Shown here in pieces: positions 46,702-55,741 of a DNA stretch of 64,000 bases. The stretch is from Novimethylophilus kurashikiensis. GTDB taxonomy: Bacteria > Pseudomonadota > Gammaproteobacteria > Burkholderiales > Methylophilaceae. Position numbers and translations under genes: made by a program. A model generated the notes under the pieces. It was not told the DNA's origin. It did not search any database and saw nothing but the letters and a program-made list of their open reading frames with translations. Location: positions 310,001-374,000 of the forward strand of contig NZ_BDOQ01000003.1 of the NCBI RefSeq assembly GCF_003112435.1, in the 5' to 3' direction. The stretch's first letter is position 1, and each line of letters opens with the position of its first letter.

Positions 46702-47567
46702 AATTGTCCCGTGAACTCCCTCATAAATGGTTGAATAAATTTTCCATTTGGCCAATCCCCAACTGCATAAAATCGGAATCGCCCCAAATGCACCGGTTGA
46801 AGTTGCCCAACTTTGGCTGGTTGTCCCCCACGAGTTTCTAGGCGCAATTGTTTTAATCGCCCAAATACTCTTGCCAGACGCCCAGCAAAATCGGCATCGG
46901 GGCAAATATAATCAATACGAGACCAGCGGTTCTCCTGCTTGATGACCGAAATGTAAGCTCCAATGACAGCCTCATAGCGTTTATCTGTCTTTATCTCGCG
47001 TTCCAACTCAATAGCTACGGCATTCCCCTCTGGATCAATGGCCTCGGCGTCTGGCAATTTCGGTAGCCCCTGTCCCATTAGGGCACGGGCTGGTTTCCAC
47101 TCGCGCCATCCTGCTTCTTCAGCATCACCTCTAGCCAATTGGATAGCAATTTGATGTGGAACAAACAACGCGTTAGTTTTGCTCGGTTCCCATGGATTGC
47201 GCGGCAATGGGGTTTCATCCAGGCCCCAGGCATAAGCTAAACCTTGAGCGGTGATCCCGTGCAGAATGACTCGGCTAGTGCCACGTCGAGAGGGAATATG
47301 CAAAGGAGCTGAAGTAATAAGGCCATCCCGAACCATAGCTTTTAAGGCCGCATGCGCAGCGGGATAACCTACTCCCAGCAGTCTGGCAATGACCTCAGTG
47401 ACCGTCCAAATTTCATCGCGCAGTAATCGCAAGATTTTTGCACGCTTCTCTTCAGCACGTGCTTTTCGCTGAACAGGGTTCTCAATCAGATGAGTAATTC
47501 GGGCGGCAACTGCTGCAGATTGCTGGTTTGGTATAGCGAATGCTTCTTGATTTTTCATCTGCATCAT
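46698..47567 (-). CDS. Replication-relaxation family protein (winged helix plus nuclease-like region)
   Basis: 289 residues. The N-terminal part (residues about 35-110) is a winged helix (WTVTEVIARLLGVGYPAAHA). The centre has EAIDPEGNAVAIELEREIKT, with spacing of acidic residues and lysine like the nuclease-fold region of the Replic_Relax family found on plasmids and integrative elements. It directly follows the VirD4-like gene (stop and start abut), a common pairing. It may bind oriT or the origin; whether it nicks DNA is not known. In-frame ATGs at 47564 and 47558 are alternative starts. Confidence 0.7.
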   Translation of the reverse strand: MMQMKNQEAFAIPNQQSAAVAARITHLIENPVQRKARAEEKRAKILRLLRDEIWTVTEVIARLLGVGYPAAHAALKAMVRDGLITSAPLHIPSRRGTSRVILHGITAQGLAYAWGLDETPLPRNPWEPSKTNALFVPHQIAIQLARGDAEEAGWREWKPARALMGQGLPKLPDAEAIDPEGNAVAIELEREIKTDKRYEAVIGAYISVIKQENRWSRIDYICPDADFAGRLARVFGRLKQLRLETRGGQPAKVGQLQPVHLGRFRFYAVGDWPNGKFIQPFMREFTGQL

Positions 47568-49280
47568 CTACTCGTCTAAGTCAAAAATGCATTCGTTACG
47601 CAATCGTTGCGATTTATTGACCATGCCTGATGTTACTGATGATGGCGTAGTGCTTGAGCCATTATCGGGGAGGTTGATATCAGATGAAATCGCAGACGTG
47701 GCAGTAATGGCTTCATTGCATTTCTTAACGCGATAGGGACTGACGTAGCAAAGCTCGGCCAGCCCTTGGCCATATAGCACGCCCCATCCAGAAGGAAGGC
47801 TTGTGATTTTGTTGGTATCAATGAGGAAATGTTCGGCCTGTCGAATTGTTCGACCGCCATCACCAGTTTCTGCAAGCGCGAAATTTCTTTCCAGTTGGCG
47901 GGCTTCATCATCGATCAGGATGATTCCGCTTTTCTCGGCCAGCCAGCGCGCCGTAACAGGGTCCTCAATACGGTAGATTAGCTTGCAGGGGGTATTTTCA
48001 ATGATGGCGCCGACCACCATATCCGGATCCATATCGTCAGGGCAATCACGTAGATCCAGAAAACTTTGAAAGGCCAGCACCACGCGCATGCCCTTATCGC
48101 GAGATGCTCCCAGACCCTGTAGCACCGGCCGGCTGATGTGGTATTTCGCCTCATCAGCAATCACGCAGACAGTGCGCAATTCCCCTGCCATGCGGTCCCG
48201 TGCGCTGGCGATCTGCTGCACACGCACAAAGATCATTTGCTGTACGCGACGAACCGATTGCAATGTCATCGAGCCAACCACATAGAGCCCGCCGCCTTCT
48301 TCAATCAGTGTAGCCAAAGACAAGTCACCAGCTTTGGCATTGACAGCCTCGACGCCAGCAATTTCACGCAACTTTCCCAAAAAACCCGGCGAGTCCTCTA
48401 CCCAGAACGCATCTGCTGCCATTTCATGATACAGCTCGCTAATCGTTAAGCTGCGTTCCGCTGCAAGCTTTGCCGCCACAGCGGCAGCATTCCGGTCCTT
48501 GGCCTTAAAAAAATCCGATGCTTTACCTTTGTCACTCAAATCAAACGTAGCGATAAACAATTCTTCAATCTCCCACGCTTTAGCACCGGCGAGGAGATTG
48601 AATTGCGGAGGTGATTCCGGCAGCAGTCTGAGATAGTGATAAGGTCTGCCTGTGTGGAAGCAGGCGGAAAATAATGCGTGTGCCCCCCACTCATCGTCCT
48701 TGGGATCAAGATAGACGACGGCTTCCCCTTTTGCGATAGTCTGTGCCGCTAGGTCTTGCAGTTTTCTTCCTTTACCGCTGCCAGAAGTGCCAGCGATTGC
48801 CAGATGTGGCAATCTGTCTCTCCAATAAATTGGAGCCCCTGTCACAGACAACCCCATAAAAAATCCATCATGAATGTGATACTGTCGGGGATCATATTCT
48901 TCCCTAGGTTGGGGCAAGAGAGATGCCACATAACGGACATCAGTGCGTCCCTCACGCGCAAGCTGAGAAGGTCGAGTGAGCCATAATTTAAGCTTGTCCA
49001 GCATTTGAATACCCCTGCGATACCAGCACCAAACCAAAGCAAATCCAGTAAGCAGCAAAACTAGCCAAAGCTGGCCGTCTAGGCGAGGGGCCTCAGGTAG
49101 CAGCATCCAGGTAAAAATCCCGACAATGCCACTCACGGAGAGATAGGTCATGATCTCGGAACGTATCTGCTTCTCAGCATGAAAAGCGGTTATTGCCCCA
49201 ACGCTAAAAAAACCTGTCAGCGCACCACACCACGGCATGAGCAAATCTTCCATCCTGACAAGCAACTGATGACCCAGCAT
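47568..49280 (-). CDS. VirD4/TraD-like coupling-protein ATPase
   Basis: 570 residues. Two or more N-terminal transmembrane segments (MTYLSVSGIVGIFTWMLL; LWLVLLLTGFALVWCWY) precede a RecA-like motor: Walker A IAGTSGSGKGRKLQ near residue 165 and Walker B TVCVIADEAKYH near residue 370, followed by VLAFQSFLDL. This is the type IV coupling-protein/TraM-like organisation, which would pump DNA or recruit it to a mating channel. It overlaps the preceding 51-residue gene by one base. Confidence 0.8.
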   Translation of the reverse strand: MLGHQLLVRMEDLLMPWCGALTGFFSVGAITAFHAEKQIRSEIMTYLSVSGIVGIFTWMLLPEAPRLDGQLWLVLLLTGFALVWCWYRRGIQMLDKLKLWLTRPSQLAREGRTDVRYVASLLPQPREEYDPRQYHIHDGFFMGLSVTGAPIYWRDRLPHLAIAGTSGSGKGRKLQDLAAQTIAKGEAVVYLDPKDDEWGAHALFSACFHTGRPYHYLRLLPESPPQFNLLAGAKAWEIEELFIATFDLSDKGKASDFFKAKDRNAAAVAAKLAAERSLTISELYHEMAADAFWVEDSPGFLGKLREIAGVEAVNAKAGDLSLATLIEEGGGLYVVGSMTLQSVRRVQQMIFVRVQQIASARDRMAGELRTVCVIADEAKYHISRPVLQGLGASRDKGMRVVLAFQSFLDLRDCPDDMDPDMVVGAIIENTPCKLIYRIEDPVTARWLAEKSGIILIDDEARQLERNFALAETGDGGRTIRQAEHFLIDTNKITSLPSGWGVLYGQGLAELCYVSPYRVKKCNEAITATSAISSDINLPDNGSSTTPSSVTSGMVNKSQRLRNECIFDLDE

Positions 49281-49435
49281 TACTCGCCTCGTTTTACCGG
49301 GAAAAGCAAGCGTTGCATTAACTCGATGCGTTGCTCCGCTTCATCTAACTGCCTGCGCGGTGTTACCAGATGGATGTACATCACGTAGTGAGCAAAAAAA
49401 ATTTGTTTTGGAAGCCATAGGACAATATTGGACAT
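49280..49435 (-). CDS. Small protein at the head of the transfer operon
   Basis: 51 residues from ATG 49435 (MSNIVLWLPKQIFFAHYVMY) to TAA, overlapping the coupling-protein ATG by one base (TAATG). The N-terminal half is hydrophobic and aromatic; the C-terminal half is a predicted amphipathic helix (RRQLDEAEQRIELMQRLL). AAGG lies nine bases upstream of the start. No family recognised; the overlap argues that it is translated. Confidence 0.6.
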   Translation of the reverse strand: MSNIVLWLPKQIFFAHYVMYIHLVTPRRQLDEAEQRIELMQRLLFPVKRGE

Positions 49436-49539
49436 GCTTGGACCTTGGTAGACAATAAATTATAAATAAAACAATCACTTAAATAACTATAATACGTGAA
49501 ATAGATGAGCTTTCAAGAGTTTTACCAACCTCCCCGAAA

Positions 49540-50040
49540 AAACTAAGTAGTGCGGCAGGCAAGGGGCTCACTTGCGTAAAGCCTAGGGCGAGCAGCAAGT
49601 ACTCCGCTTTGAAAAATTCTGCTCAAGCAGAATGGCAGTAAGCATGGGGGGTGCCGAAGCGATGAGCCGGCAGGCTGCGAAGCAGCCGTCGCCGAGTGAA
49701 AGCCTGCCCCAAGGCAGGCGCTCGCGCACGGGGGGCGGAGCCCACCCCCGCCGAAGCTGCGAAGCGGCGCTCGGCTCCCTGCTTTGAAGCCGTGACGATA
49801 GTAACGGTCGGGAAACAAGACGCGATTGCGTCAAAGTTTCCCGAGGTCGTCCGTTCAGGACGATGGTGGCGGCAGCCGACACAAGCCAAGTGACAACGTC
49901 CGCCGGCGCAGCCCTGCAAAGCAGGGAGCCGAGCGCCGAAGAGCGCGGCAAGGCGGGGGCAAAGATTAAGGCCAGCTGATCCCTAGATCAGCAATCAGCT
50001 CGCAGCAAAGCCTTAAGGCGTCTTGCGTCGCGAGGAGCGG
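49540..50040. other. GC-rich, hairpin-dense non-coding segment (candidate oriT, origin or structured RNA)
   Basis: The roughly 900 bases between the transfer operon and alpA hold no convincing gene; 49540-50040 is GC-rich inside an AT-rich element. Hairpins seen: GGCTGC/GCAGCC (49673-49687), GCCTGCC/GGCAGGC (49702-49719), a nested GGGAAAC/GTTTCCC around GACGC/GCGTC (49810-49842), TCGTCC/GGACGA (49847-49863), CCCTGC/GCAGGG (49912-49926) and GCTGATC/GATCAGC (49975-49992). Several loops are GAA or AAA. Overlapping open frames on both strands are low-complexity and look spurious. Confidence 0.6.
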
Positions 50041-50328
50041 AGCGTTGATGGTGGACTTGGCACGAAGAGAAATCATCGTGAGATGTTTTCGTTAAAGTGC
50101 CTCGTGAGACTGCAGTTTCGAGAACTATTAACGAAGGCAAATCGACGTAGGAAGCTAAGACTTATGTTGAGCCTAAGAAAACTAAGGCTGATACAACCAT
50201 ATTATGGAGCACAACCACATCAAAATTTAATCGCTTAGTTTGAGGGGGTCAACTTGCTAACCTTGTTTTCGTGGTTGAAATGCCTGACAAAAATCAGCTT
50301 TCAAATGTTTACGACAAAAGGAGCAAAA

Positions 50329-50664
50329 ATGACCAACATAAAATTTACGCAGCTTGAATATATAGCCGGCAATGAAGAGTGGTTGAGGTTGATCCACGTC
50401 ATGAAAATGACAGGGGAAAAAAAGTCCTCACTTTACGTCAAGATTAAGGACAATCTTTACCCTGCGCCCATCAAACCTGGTGGAAATTCATCTGCATGGC
50501 CACGCAGTGAAATTGAGATCGTCATGGCAGCGTGGGCTTCTGGCAAGTGCAAAGAGGAAATACGTGCTCTTGTTCTTCAGCTAGAGGAAAATCGCAAACT
50601 TGCTTTCGATAAGGTGAGCCGTAAATTTGGATTAGATCTTCCGGCAAAGGAGATCAATGAATGA
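50329..50664 (+). CDS. AlpA-family regulator
   Basis: 111 residues from ATG 50329 (MTNIKFTQLEYIAGNEEWLR), with AAAGGAG at good spacing; the open frame from 50254 is not favoured. The AlpA pattern is LIHVMKMTGEKKSSLYVKI (HTH), YPAPIKPGGNSSAWPRSEIE, and WASGK. AlpA-like proteins control excision and integrase genes in P4-like elements. The stop overlaps the next gene by four bases (ATGA). Confidence 0.82.
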   Translation: MTNIKFTQLEYIAGNEEWLRLIHVMKMTGEKKSSLYVKIKDNLYPAPIKPGGNSSAWPRSEIEIVMAAWASGKCKEEIRALVLQLEENRKLAFDKVSRKFGLDLPAKEINE

Positions 50665-52148
50665 GCGAGTTATCTGATTTTTGGCAAGCCCCTCTTCCAT
50701 TGCCAGATGGTTTACCCATTGTTGATCCTTTCGATTTTTTACTCCTCCCAGAACCTCTGCAAAACTGGGCCGAGGACATATGTCATAGGATGCAATGCCC
50801 AGCAGATTTTGTTGGCGTTACCATAATGACTGCCTTAGGTGCTGTTATTGGCCGCAAATTAGCGGTTCGACCACAACAACTTACAAATTGGTCGGAATTC
50901 GGCAATCAATGGGCTTTATTAATTGGGCGCCCAGGGGTGATGAAAAGTCCAGCGATGGAGGCTGCTCTCGTTCCATTGAGGAAATTACAGGCTATTGCTT
51001 TTGAACAATTTCAAAGGGATGAGAAAGAGTATTTTAGGCAGCAAAAAATCCATAAATTCAAATCTGATGCTCACGAAAAAAATGCAAAAATAGCATTGAA
51101 AAATAACCCTGATGTCGATGTTTCAGAATATTTTCCCGATGAGCCTGCGGCACCAATTCTGAAGCGCTATATAGTCAATGACTCAACCTTAGCAGCACTT
51201 GGAGAAATTCTGGTTCAGAATCCACAAGGAGTTCTCGTTTATCGCGACGAGATGTATTCACTATTGAAACTCTTGGAGCGTCCAGAGAATGCTGATGATC
51301 GCAGTTTCTATTTAAGTGCTTGGGCTAGCAAAACACCCCATGCAATAGACCGAATCAGTCGCGGTCATTCTTGGATTCCTGCACTCTGCCTATCTTTATT
51401 AGGGAGCTGCCAGCCAGGAAGAGTTTCAGAGTTTGTCCAAACGTCCATCAATAAAGGTGGTGATGATGGTCTGATCCAGCGATTTGGATTATTAGTTTGG
51501 CCGGACAATCATAAGACATGGCACAACATTGATAAAGCGCCTAATTTTGAAGCTGCAGAAAATGCATGCCAAGTTTTCGAAATGCTCGCTTCTCTTGATG
51601 TGAAAGCGGTAGGAGCGGTTATTGATGAAAATAGCTCTGAAGAATTGCCATACTTGCGCTTCTGCCCTGATGCATCTGAACTTTTTATAGAGTGGCGCAC
51701 TGATTTTGAACAAAGATTGAAAAAAGGCGATTTGCATGAAGCCGTGGAAGCCCACCTTTCCAAATATAGAAAACTTGTACCGAGTCTTGCACTGGTTATT
51801 CATCTAGCCGAGAAAGGACAAGGACCAATTTCAGAATCCGCTGTTAGGAAATCAATCAAATGGGCAGCTTATCTCGAATCTCATGCGAATCGATTTTATG
51901 CCAGTGCATTTAATCATGAGGCAGAAGCAGCAAAAGAAATTATTCGTCGAATACGTACTGGAGATCTTCAAGACCACTTCTCAAGTTGGCATGTCTGGCG
52001 ACCCAAATGGGCAAAGCTCACCAACTCTGAAACAGTGAAGTCTGCATTAAACCTTCTCGTTGATTTAGGGTGGTTAAATTTTGTTCAGGAAAACACTGGG
52101 GGACGTCCGCGAGTTACTTATTTAGCTAATCCGGCCATTTTTTTGTGA
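50661..52148 (+). CDS. DUF3987-family protein (primase/helicase-like)
   Basis: 495 residues. After an N-terminal region (DFWQAPLPLPDGLPIVDPFD) comes a P-loop-like LLIGRPGVMKSPAMEAAL near residue 94 and VLVYRDEMYSLLKLL near residue 195 (Walker-B-like). These and the overall layout match DUF3987, found in phage and integrative-element replication modules next to AlpA. The C-terminal part looks like a winged helix (LTNSETVKSALNLLVDLGWL). It likely serves element replication; activity is untested. Confidence 0.78.
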   Translation: MSELSDFWQAPLPLPDGLPIVDPFDFLLLPEPLQNWAEDICHRMQCPADFVGVTIMTALGAVIGRKLAVRPQQLTNWSEFGNQWALLIGRPGVMKSPAMEAALVPLRKLQAIAFEQFQRDEKEYFRQQKIHKFKSDAHEKNAKIALKNNPDVDVSEYFPDEPAAPILKRYIVNDSTLAALGEILVQNPQGVLVYRDEMYSLLKLLERPENADDRSFYLSAWASKTPHAIDRISRGHSWIPALCLSLLGSCQPGRVSEFVQTSINKGGDDGLIQRFGLLVWPDNHKTWHNIDKAPNFEAAENACQVFEMLASLDVKAVGAVIDENSSEELPYLRFCPDASELFIEWRTDFEQRLKKGDLHEAVEAHLSKYRKLVPSLALVIHLAEKGQGPISESAVRKSIKWAAYLESHANRFYASAFNHEAEAAKEIIRRIRTGDLQDHFSSWHVWRPKWAKLTNSETVKSALNLLVDLGWLNFVQENTGGRPRVTYLANPAIFL

Positions 52149-52161
52149 AAGACAAAGACAT

Positions 52162-52207
52162 TAACTGTAAGAACTGCAATAAGGCCTTTTTGCAGTTCTT
52201 ACAGTTA
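52162..52207. repeat. 46-base near-perfect palindrome between convergent operons
   Basis: TAACTGTAAGAACTGCAA (52162-52179) is repeated inverted at 52190-52207 with a 10-base centre TAAGGCCTTT, itself nearly palindromic. It lies between the DUF3987 stop and the NurA stop. It may terminate both operons, although no clear U tract follows, or act as a protein-binding or cruciform site. Confidence 0.75.
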
Positions 52208-52257
52208 GCTTTATGACATAGTTGAAGAGGACTGCTCAGTTTCAAAAGCACAGGCAG

Positions 52258-53625
52258 TTAGTGCACGTTTAAACCCGCACGGGTAACCAAATCTAATACC
52301 TTCCCGCCAGGAACAAGGCTGATAGAGGCATGCCGGTGTGCTAACGCGATTGGTACGACGGCATTCTCGTATAAGTCAAATTCAAAGTATCGAATCAAAG
52401 CGAACGCCCTTGCAAGGGCATCACCATAATTTGTTGTATCCACTTTCTTCTTAGAAAAATCAGCTGGATTAAGCTTATTAGGGAACGGATAAGGAACACC
52501 AACAGTAAAAATACGTCCAGACTCTGTTTTTAAAATGAAATCTTGTCCATAGTAAGTCTCATGCCCAAAATTTAAATTAAGCATTTCATTCCCTCGAATG
52601 AATTCGGCCCGATAATCATCATCAACGGGGCGATACATTCCCGGCTGCACAAAACGATTTATTGCCCTGGCGTGTTCCATAACTTGGCCATCCTTTTGCA
52701 AACCAACAATTACAGGTGGAGTCAATCCACGTCGGATGAGCTCAGTTGACACCCGATGATAAAACGCCATTAAGGGAGCATGAATTTTTGCCGGCTGTCC
52801 GAAAATTGCCAGTGGGCCATCAACAATGAATCCCATGTTTGACAATCCAACCGGATCCACATCCAGGAGGGTTCTTACACAACTTGCCACTAACAAGTGC
52901 TCCGTGACATTCATGAATCTGGTCATGGCAGAAGCATTGTCACCAAAATCGCTCAACTGCTCATGCAGGCGAAGCTTGTCGGTTAAATAAACCTCTTCGT
53001 TACAGGCCGGGCAAGAAAGCACTGAATTAACGGCATTGAATAAAAATGAGCTTGGGTGAGCTTCACCGCATGAGGGGCATTTATCTATATCGATTCGCCC
53101 ACCACTTATATGCAACAACGTATCTGCAAGTGAATATGCTCCATCCGCTTTAAAGTTGGTACGGCCATCCTTATATTGCTCATATACCGCTTTACGGAAA
53201 CCGTCCCTGACCGTTTTAGCCCCTTTGTATCGAATGTTGCTGCCCGGAAGCGTAAACGCAATCCCGTTAGCATTTCGATGCAGTTTCGCAGCCTTAAAGG
53301 GGTCCACATACCTTGTTCCGGGCTGCGTCAGAGCATCAAACTCCTTCAGGTCCACCAGCACGAGGCTAACTTTCACATACCCTAGCTGCGTACTCGGAAA
53401 CTTGTCTGTCAGAGGTTCTGAATAGGGGCTTGCATCGGAAGCTACGACCTTTTGAGGCAGCTTGTCTGACTCAGGAGCAGGAATAAATGCCTTTGCGATT
53501 TCCTGACCATCGGCTTCGCTGGGTTCCCGCATATAGTCACAATTTTGCAAAAAGCTCTCGACGTCGGGATTTTTAACCAAATCCATATGGCCACTTTTGC
53601 TTCCCCGTTCTCGGTTATACGGCAT
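52258..53625 (-). CDS. NurA-type nuclease with zinc ribbon
   Basis: 455 residues. RNase-H-like NurA motifs: VVASDASPYSEPL (Asp64, metal ligand), GFIVDGPLAIFG (Asp269) and VIVGLQKDGQV (Lys311). A four-cysteine zinc ribbon, CPSCGEAH (183-186) and CPACNEE (205-208), is inserted between them. NurA with HerA resects DNA ends in archaea; here ATG 53625 overlaps the HerA stop (TGATG), so the two should form a complex. The last residues VLDLVTRAGLNVH follow a conserved AHRHASISL segment. Assigned from motifs and the HerA partner. Confidence 0.8.
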   Translation of the reverse strand: MPYNRERGSKSGHMDLVKNPDVESFLQNCDYMREPSEADGQEIAKAFIPAPESDKLPQKVVASDASPYSEPLTDKFPSTQLGYVKVSLVLVDLKEFDALTQPGTRYVDPFKAAKLHRNANGIAFTLPGSNIRYKGAKTVRDGFRKAVYEQYKDGRTNFKADGAYSLADTLLHISGGRIDIDKCPSCGEAHPSSFLFNAVNSVLSCPACNEEVYLTDKLRLHEQLSDFGDNASAMTRFMNVTEHLLVASCVRTLLDVDPVGLSNMGFIVDGPLAIFGQPAKIHAPLMAFYHRVSTELIRRGLTPPVIVGLQKDGQVMEHARAINRFVQPGMYRPVDDDYRAEFIRGNEMLNLNFGHETYYGQDFILKTESGRIFTVGVPYPFPNKLNPADFSKKKVDTTNYGDALARAFALIRYFEFDLYENAVVPIALAHRHASISLVPGGKVLDLVTRAGLNVH

Positions 53626-55715
53626 CAGATGCCCCCAGATTTTGCAGCAGCAATATTTTGTAGTTCAACTTTCAGTTGATCTGGGGTAAACCGATTAATC
53701 TGAGTTGGCACAACAAATGGTGAAGACAGTGTTTTGATGCGAGCGAAGCCGACATCCTGGGCTGTTTTAAGGGAGTCCTGAAAGTCTGCAAAGTCGTAGA
53801 ACTTGCCCAAAGCCCTCAACTCATCGTCATTGTTCAGATGAGTTACGAACCAGTTTTCAGTATTCGCCAGAATATTCGGGTGTATAGAAGATGGCTCTTG
53901 TGTAGCGTAAACAAATGCAATTTTTGCCTTTGCTCCTTCCTTGGCAATTCTCGGCCAAGTGGCAGTTAGTTCTTCCTTCTTGCCGATAAGGTTGTGTGCC
54001 TCTTCTACGTAAATCACCATGTTCTGAGGAACCTTGCCCTCATTCATCTCCTTAAATGAGCGCTCGAATATCTGGCGTGCAATCCTCTCGGAGAGCACCG
54101 ACCTAACCTCAACGGGACCAGCGGAAAGGTCAAGGATTACAATTTTCCCGGCCAAAAGATGCTGGATCACTTCCGAAGTGACATCAGCGGCACGTCTGCT
54201 TGAATGGTATGGCCTGTATTTTACGATTGCTCGGTAGCCACCGAAGGCTTGGCTTTTACTGTTTTCCCTGGCCAAAATATTCAGGAAAGATTCAAGGTTT
54301 GGATCGACCCAAGGATTACCCGCAGTACTGGATTTCAACCCGAGAATTGGTTGTCCAGCAGCTTTTTGAGCATCTCTTAGTTTAAGGTTATATGCGCGAA
54401 TTGTTTCAAACCATGCACTAGCCTCTGATAGCGCCACTTTATCAGAAGCAGGTATAACAACCTGTTCGGGAGGTGTTTGGCTTGAAGCGTAGTCCGATAT
54501 TTGCTTAACAAGATTTTTTGACAGTGGAACCTTTACCGTAAAACCGCTAGGTGCTTGGTAGCCCGCGCGATAAAGAATGCACTGAAACACAGCCTGAAGC
54601 ACTTCCCATCGTGTATGTTCACTGTGATCAGAAATATTGGGTTCTTCCAAGGTGGACGTCATAAAATTGTCCAGATCCTGACCGGAGAACGGAGATGTGT
54701 CTGCTCTGAACAAAGCCTGAATCAAGTTCAATCCTTGCTCAGTCTCAACATAGAAATTGGTACGTAAATCTTCAAAGCCAGGAGTCTCAATGGCTCGATA
54801 ACGAATGCATTCGGTGCCAAAAACATCAGCGATGGAACTACCATCATCCTGATGGTTGGCATTGGCGTATTCACCATTGATATCAAAAATTATCTGGCCT
54901 ACTTTAATACCATCTCGCTTGGCGGCCATGGTTACTGCCGCCACAGTGGTTTTTACCGTGTTTGACTTACCTGTCCGAGTCATCCCCAGCACGGCTGTTC
55001 TGCGAGCAAGAAAATCGGAGGGCTGAATGCGTACCGGAACTTTTGGCTCACTAGCGCCTCGATGCAAACGCGCGGTTGAGGTATACCGGACCGTTCCTAT
55101 CTCGATGGGTGTCGGCAGCCCGCTAAATCCAGATTTCTTAGCCTCTTCGATGCTCTTGGCCAAAACTTCCTGGTTGATATGGTTGACGATGCTTGCAAGG
55201 GCATTGCCTCGTGGTTTGAATACTCGCAACCTGGTAGAGCTCATGTAGTTCTCAATATCGCTCCCCAGCTTCAAATGCCCATCATCAAGGTAGAAGGTGC
55301 CTAATACTCGGCATTTGAGGCCACCGTATTGAAGCTCCGCATGCGTTAATGGGTCGAGCCCATCATGGACGTCTTCGCCAAAGAGCTCATCAGCTGTGCG
55401 GCGTTGACTATGCTCTATGCGGGTTCTTAGCATATCCACGTCTTGAGGCAGGTTCGCCGGCCCAAGCACACGCAATAAGACAACCTCCTTATCAAACTCC
55501 AATGCATTTCCAAATTTGGCAGGGTCAAAGGAGGCAGCAATCAGAAAGCTATTATGAGGAATCCCTGCCACCCGCTCTTTCCATGCGTCGTTTGTCAGGA
55601 CCATAGCTTCTTTGAAACCCATCGAATAAACATATCCGATATGGTTGACTGCAGGATCAGTCAGTAAAGCAGCCAGCTGATTTGTATCCACCAGGATTTG
55701 ATTAAGAAGATCCAT
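53625..55715 (-). CDS. HerA-type (DUF87) DNA-translocating ATPase
   Basis: 696 residues. An N-terminal HAS-barrel-like region (about residues 1-220) precedes the FtsK/HerA motor: Walker A VLGMTRTGKSNTV (residues 242-254), Walker B NMVIYVEEAHNLI near residue 575 and the sensor VYATQEPSSIHP. A HerA hexamer would thread DNA and drive the NurA nuclease. It starts 26 bases after the adenine methylase gene and overlaps nurA by one base, giving a Dam-HerA-NurA operon. Confidence 0.87.
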   Translation of the reverse strand: MDLLNQILVDTNQLAALLTDPAVNHIGYVYSMGFKEAMVLTNDAWKERVAGIPHNSFLIAASFDPAKFGNALEFDKEVVLLRVLGPANLPQDVDMLRTRIEHSQRRTADELFGEDVHDGLDPLTHAELQYGGLKCRVLGTFYLDDGHLKLGSDIENYMSSTRLRVFKPRGNALASIVNHINQEVLAKSIEEAKKSGFSGLPTPIEIGTVRYTSTARLHRGASEPKVPVRIQPSDFLARRTAVLGMTRTGKSNTVKTTVAAVTMAAKRDGIKVGQIIFDINGEYANANHQDDGSSIADVFGTECIRYRAIETPGFEDLRTNFYVETEQGLNLIQALFRADTSPFSGQDLDNFMTSTLEEPNISDHSEHTRWEVLQAVFQCILYRAGYQAPSGFTVKVPLSKNLVKQISDYASSQTPPEQVVIPASDKVALSEASAWFETIRAYNLKLRDAQKAAGQPILGLKSSTAGNPWVDPNLESFLNILARENSKSQAFGGYRAIVKYRPYHSSRRAADVTSEVIQHLLAGKIVILDLSAGPVEVRSVLSERIARQIFERSFKEMNEGKVPQNMVIYVEEAHNLIGKKEELTATWPRIAKEGAKAKIAFVYATQEPSSIHPNILANTENWFVTHLNNDDELRALGKFYDFADFQDSLKTAQDVGFARIKTLSSPFVVPTQINRFTPDQLKVELQNIAAAKSGGI

Positions 55716-55741
55716 GATCGTCCTTTTATGGGTATTTTTTA

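Noticed and set aside
49543..49951. Overlapping 65-122-residue ORFs on both strands
   Set aside because: Low-complexity products in several frames of a hairpin-rich segment; better explained as non-coding.
50023..50238. 71-residue plus-strand ORF before alpA
   Set aside because: Arg/Leu-rich without ribosome site or motif; no overlap with neighbours.
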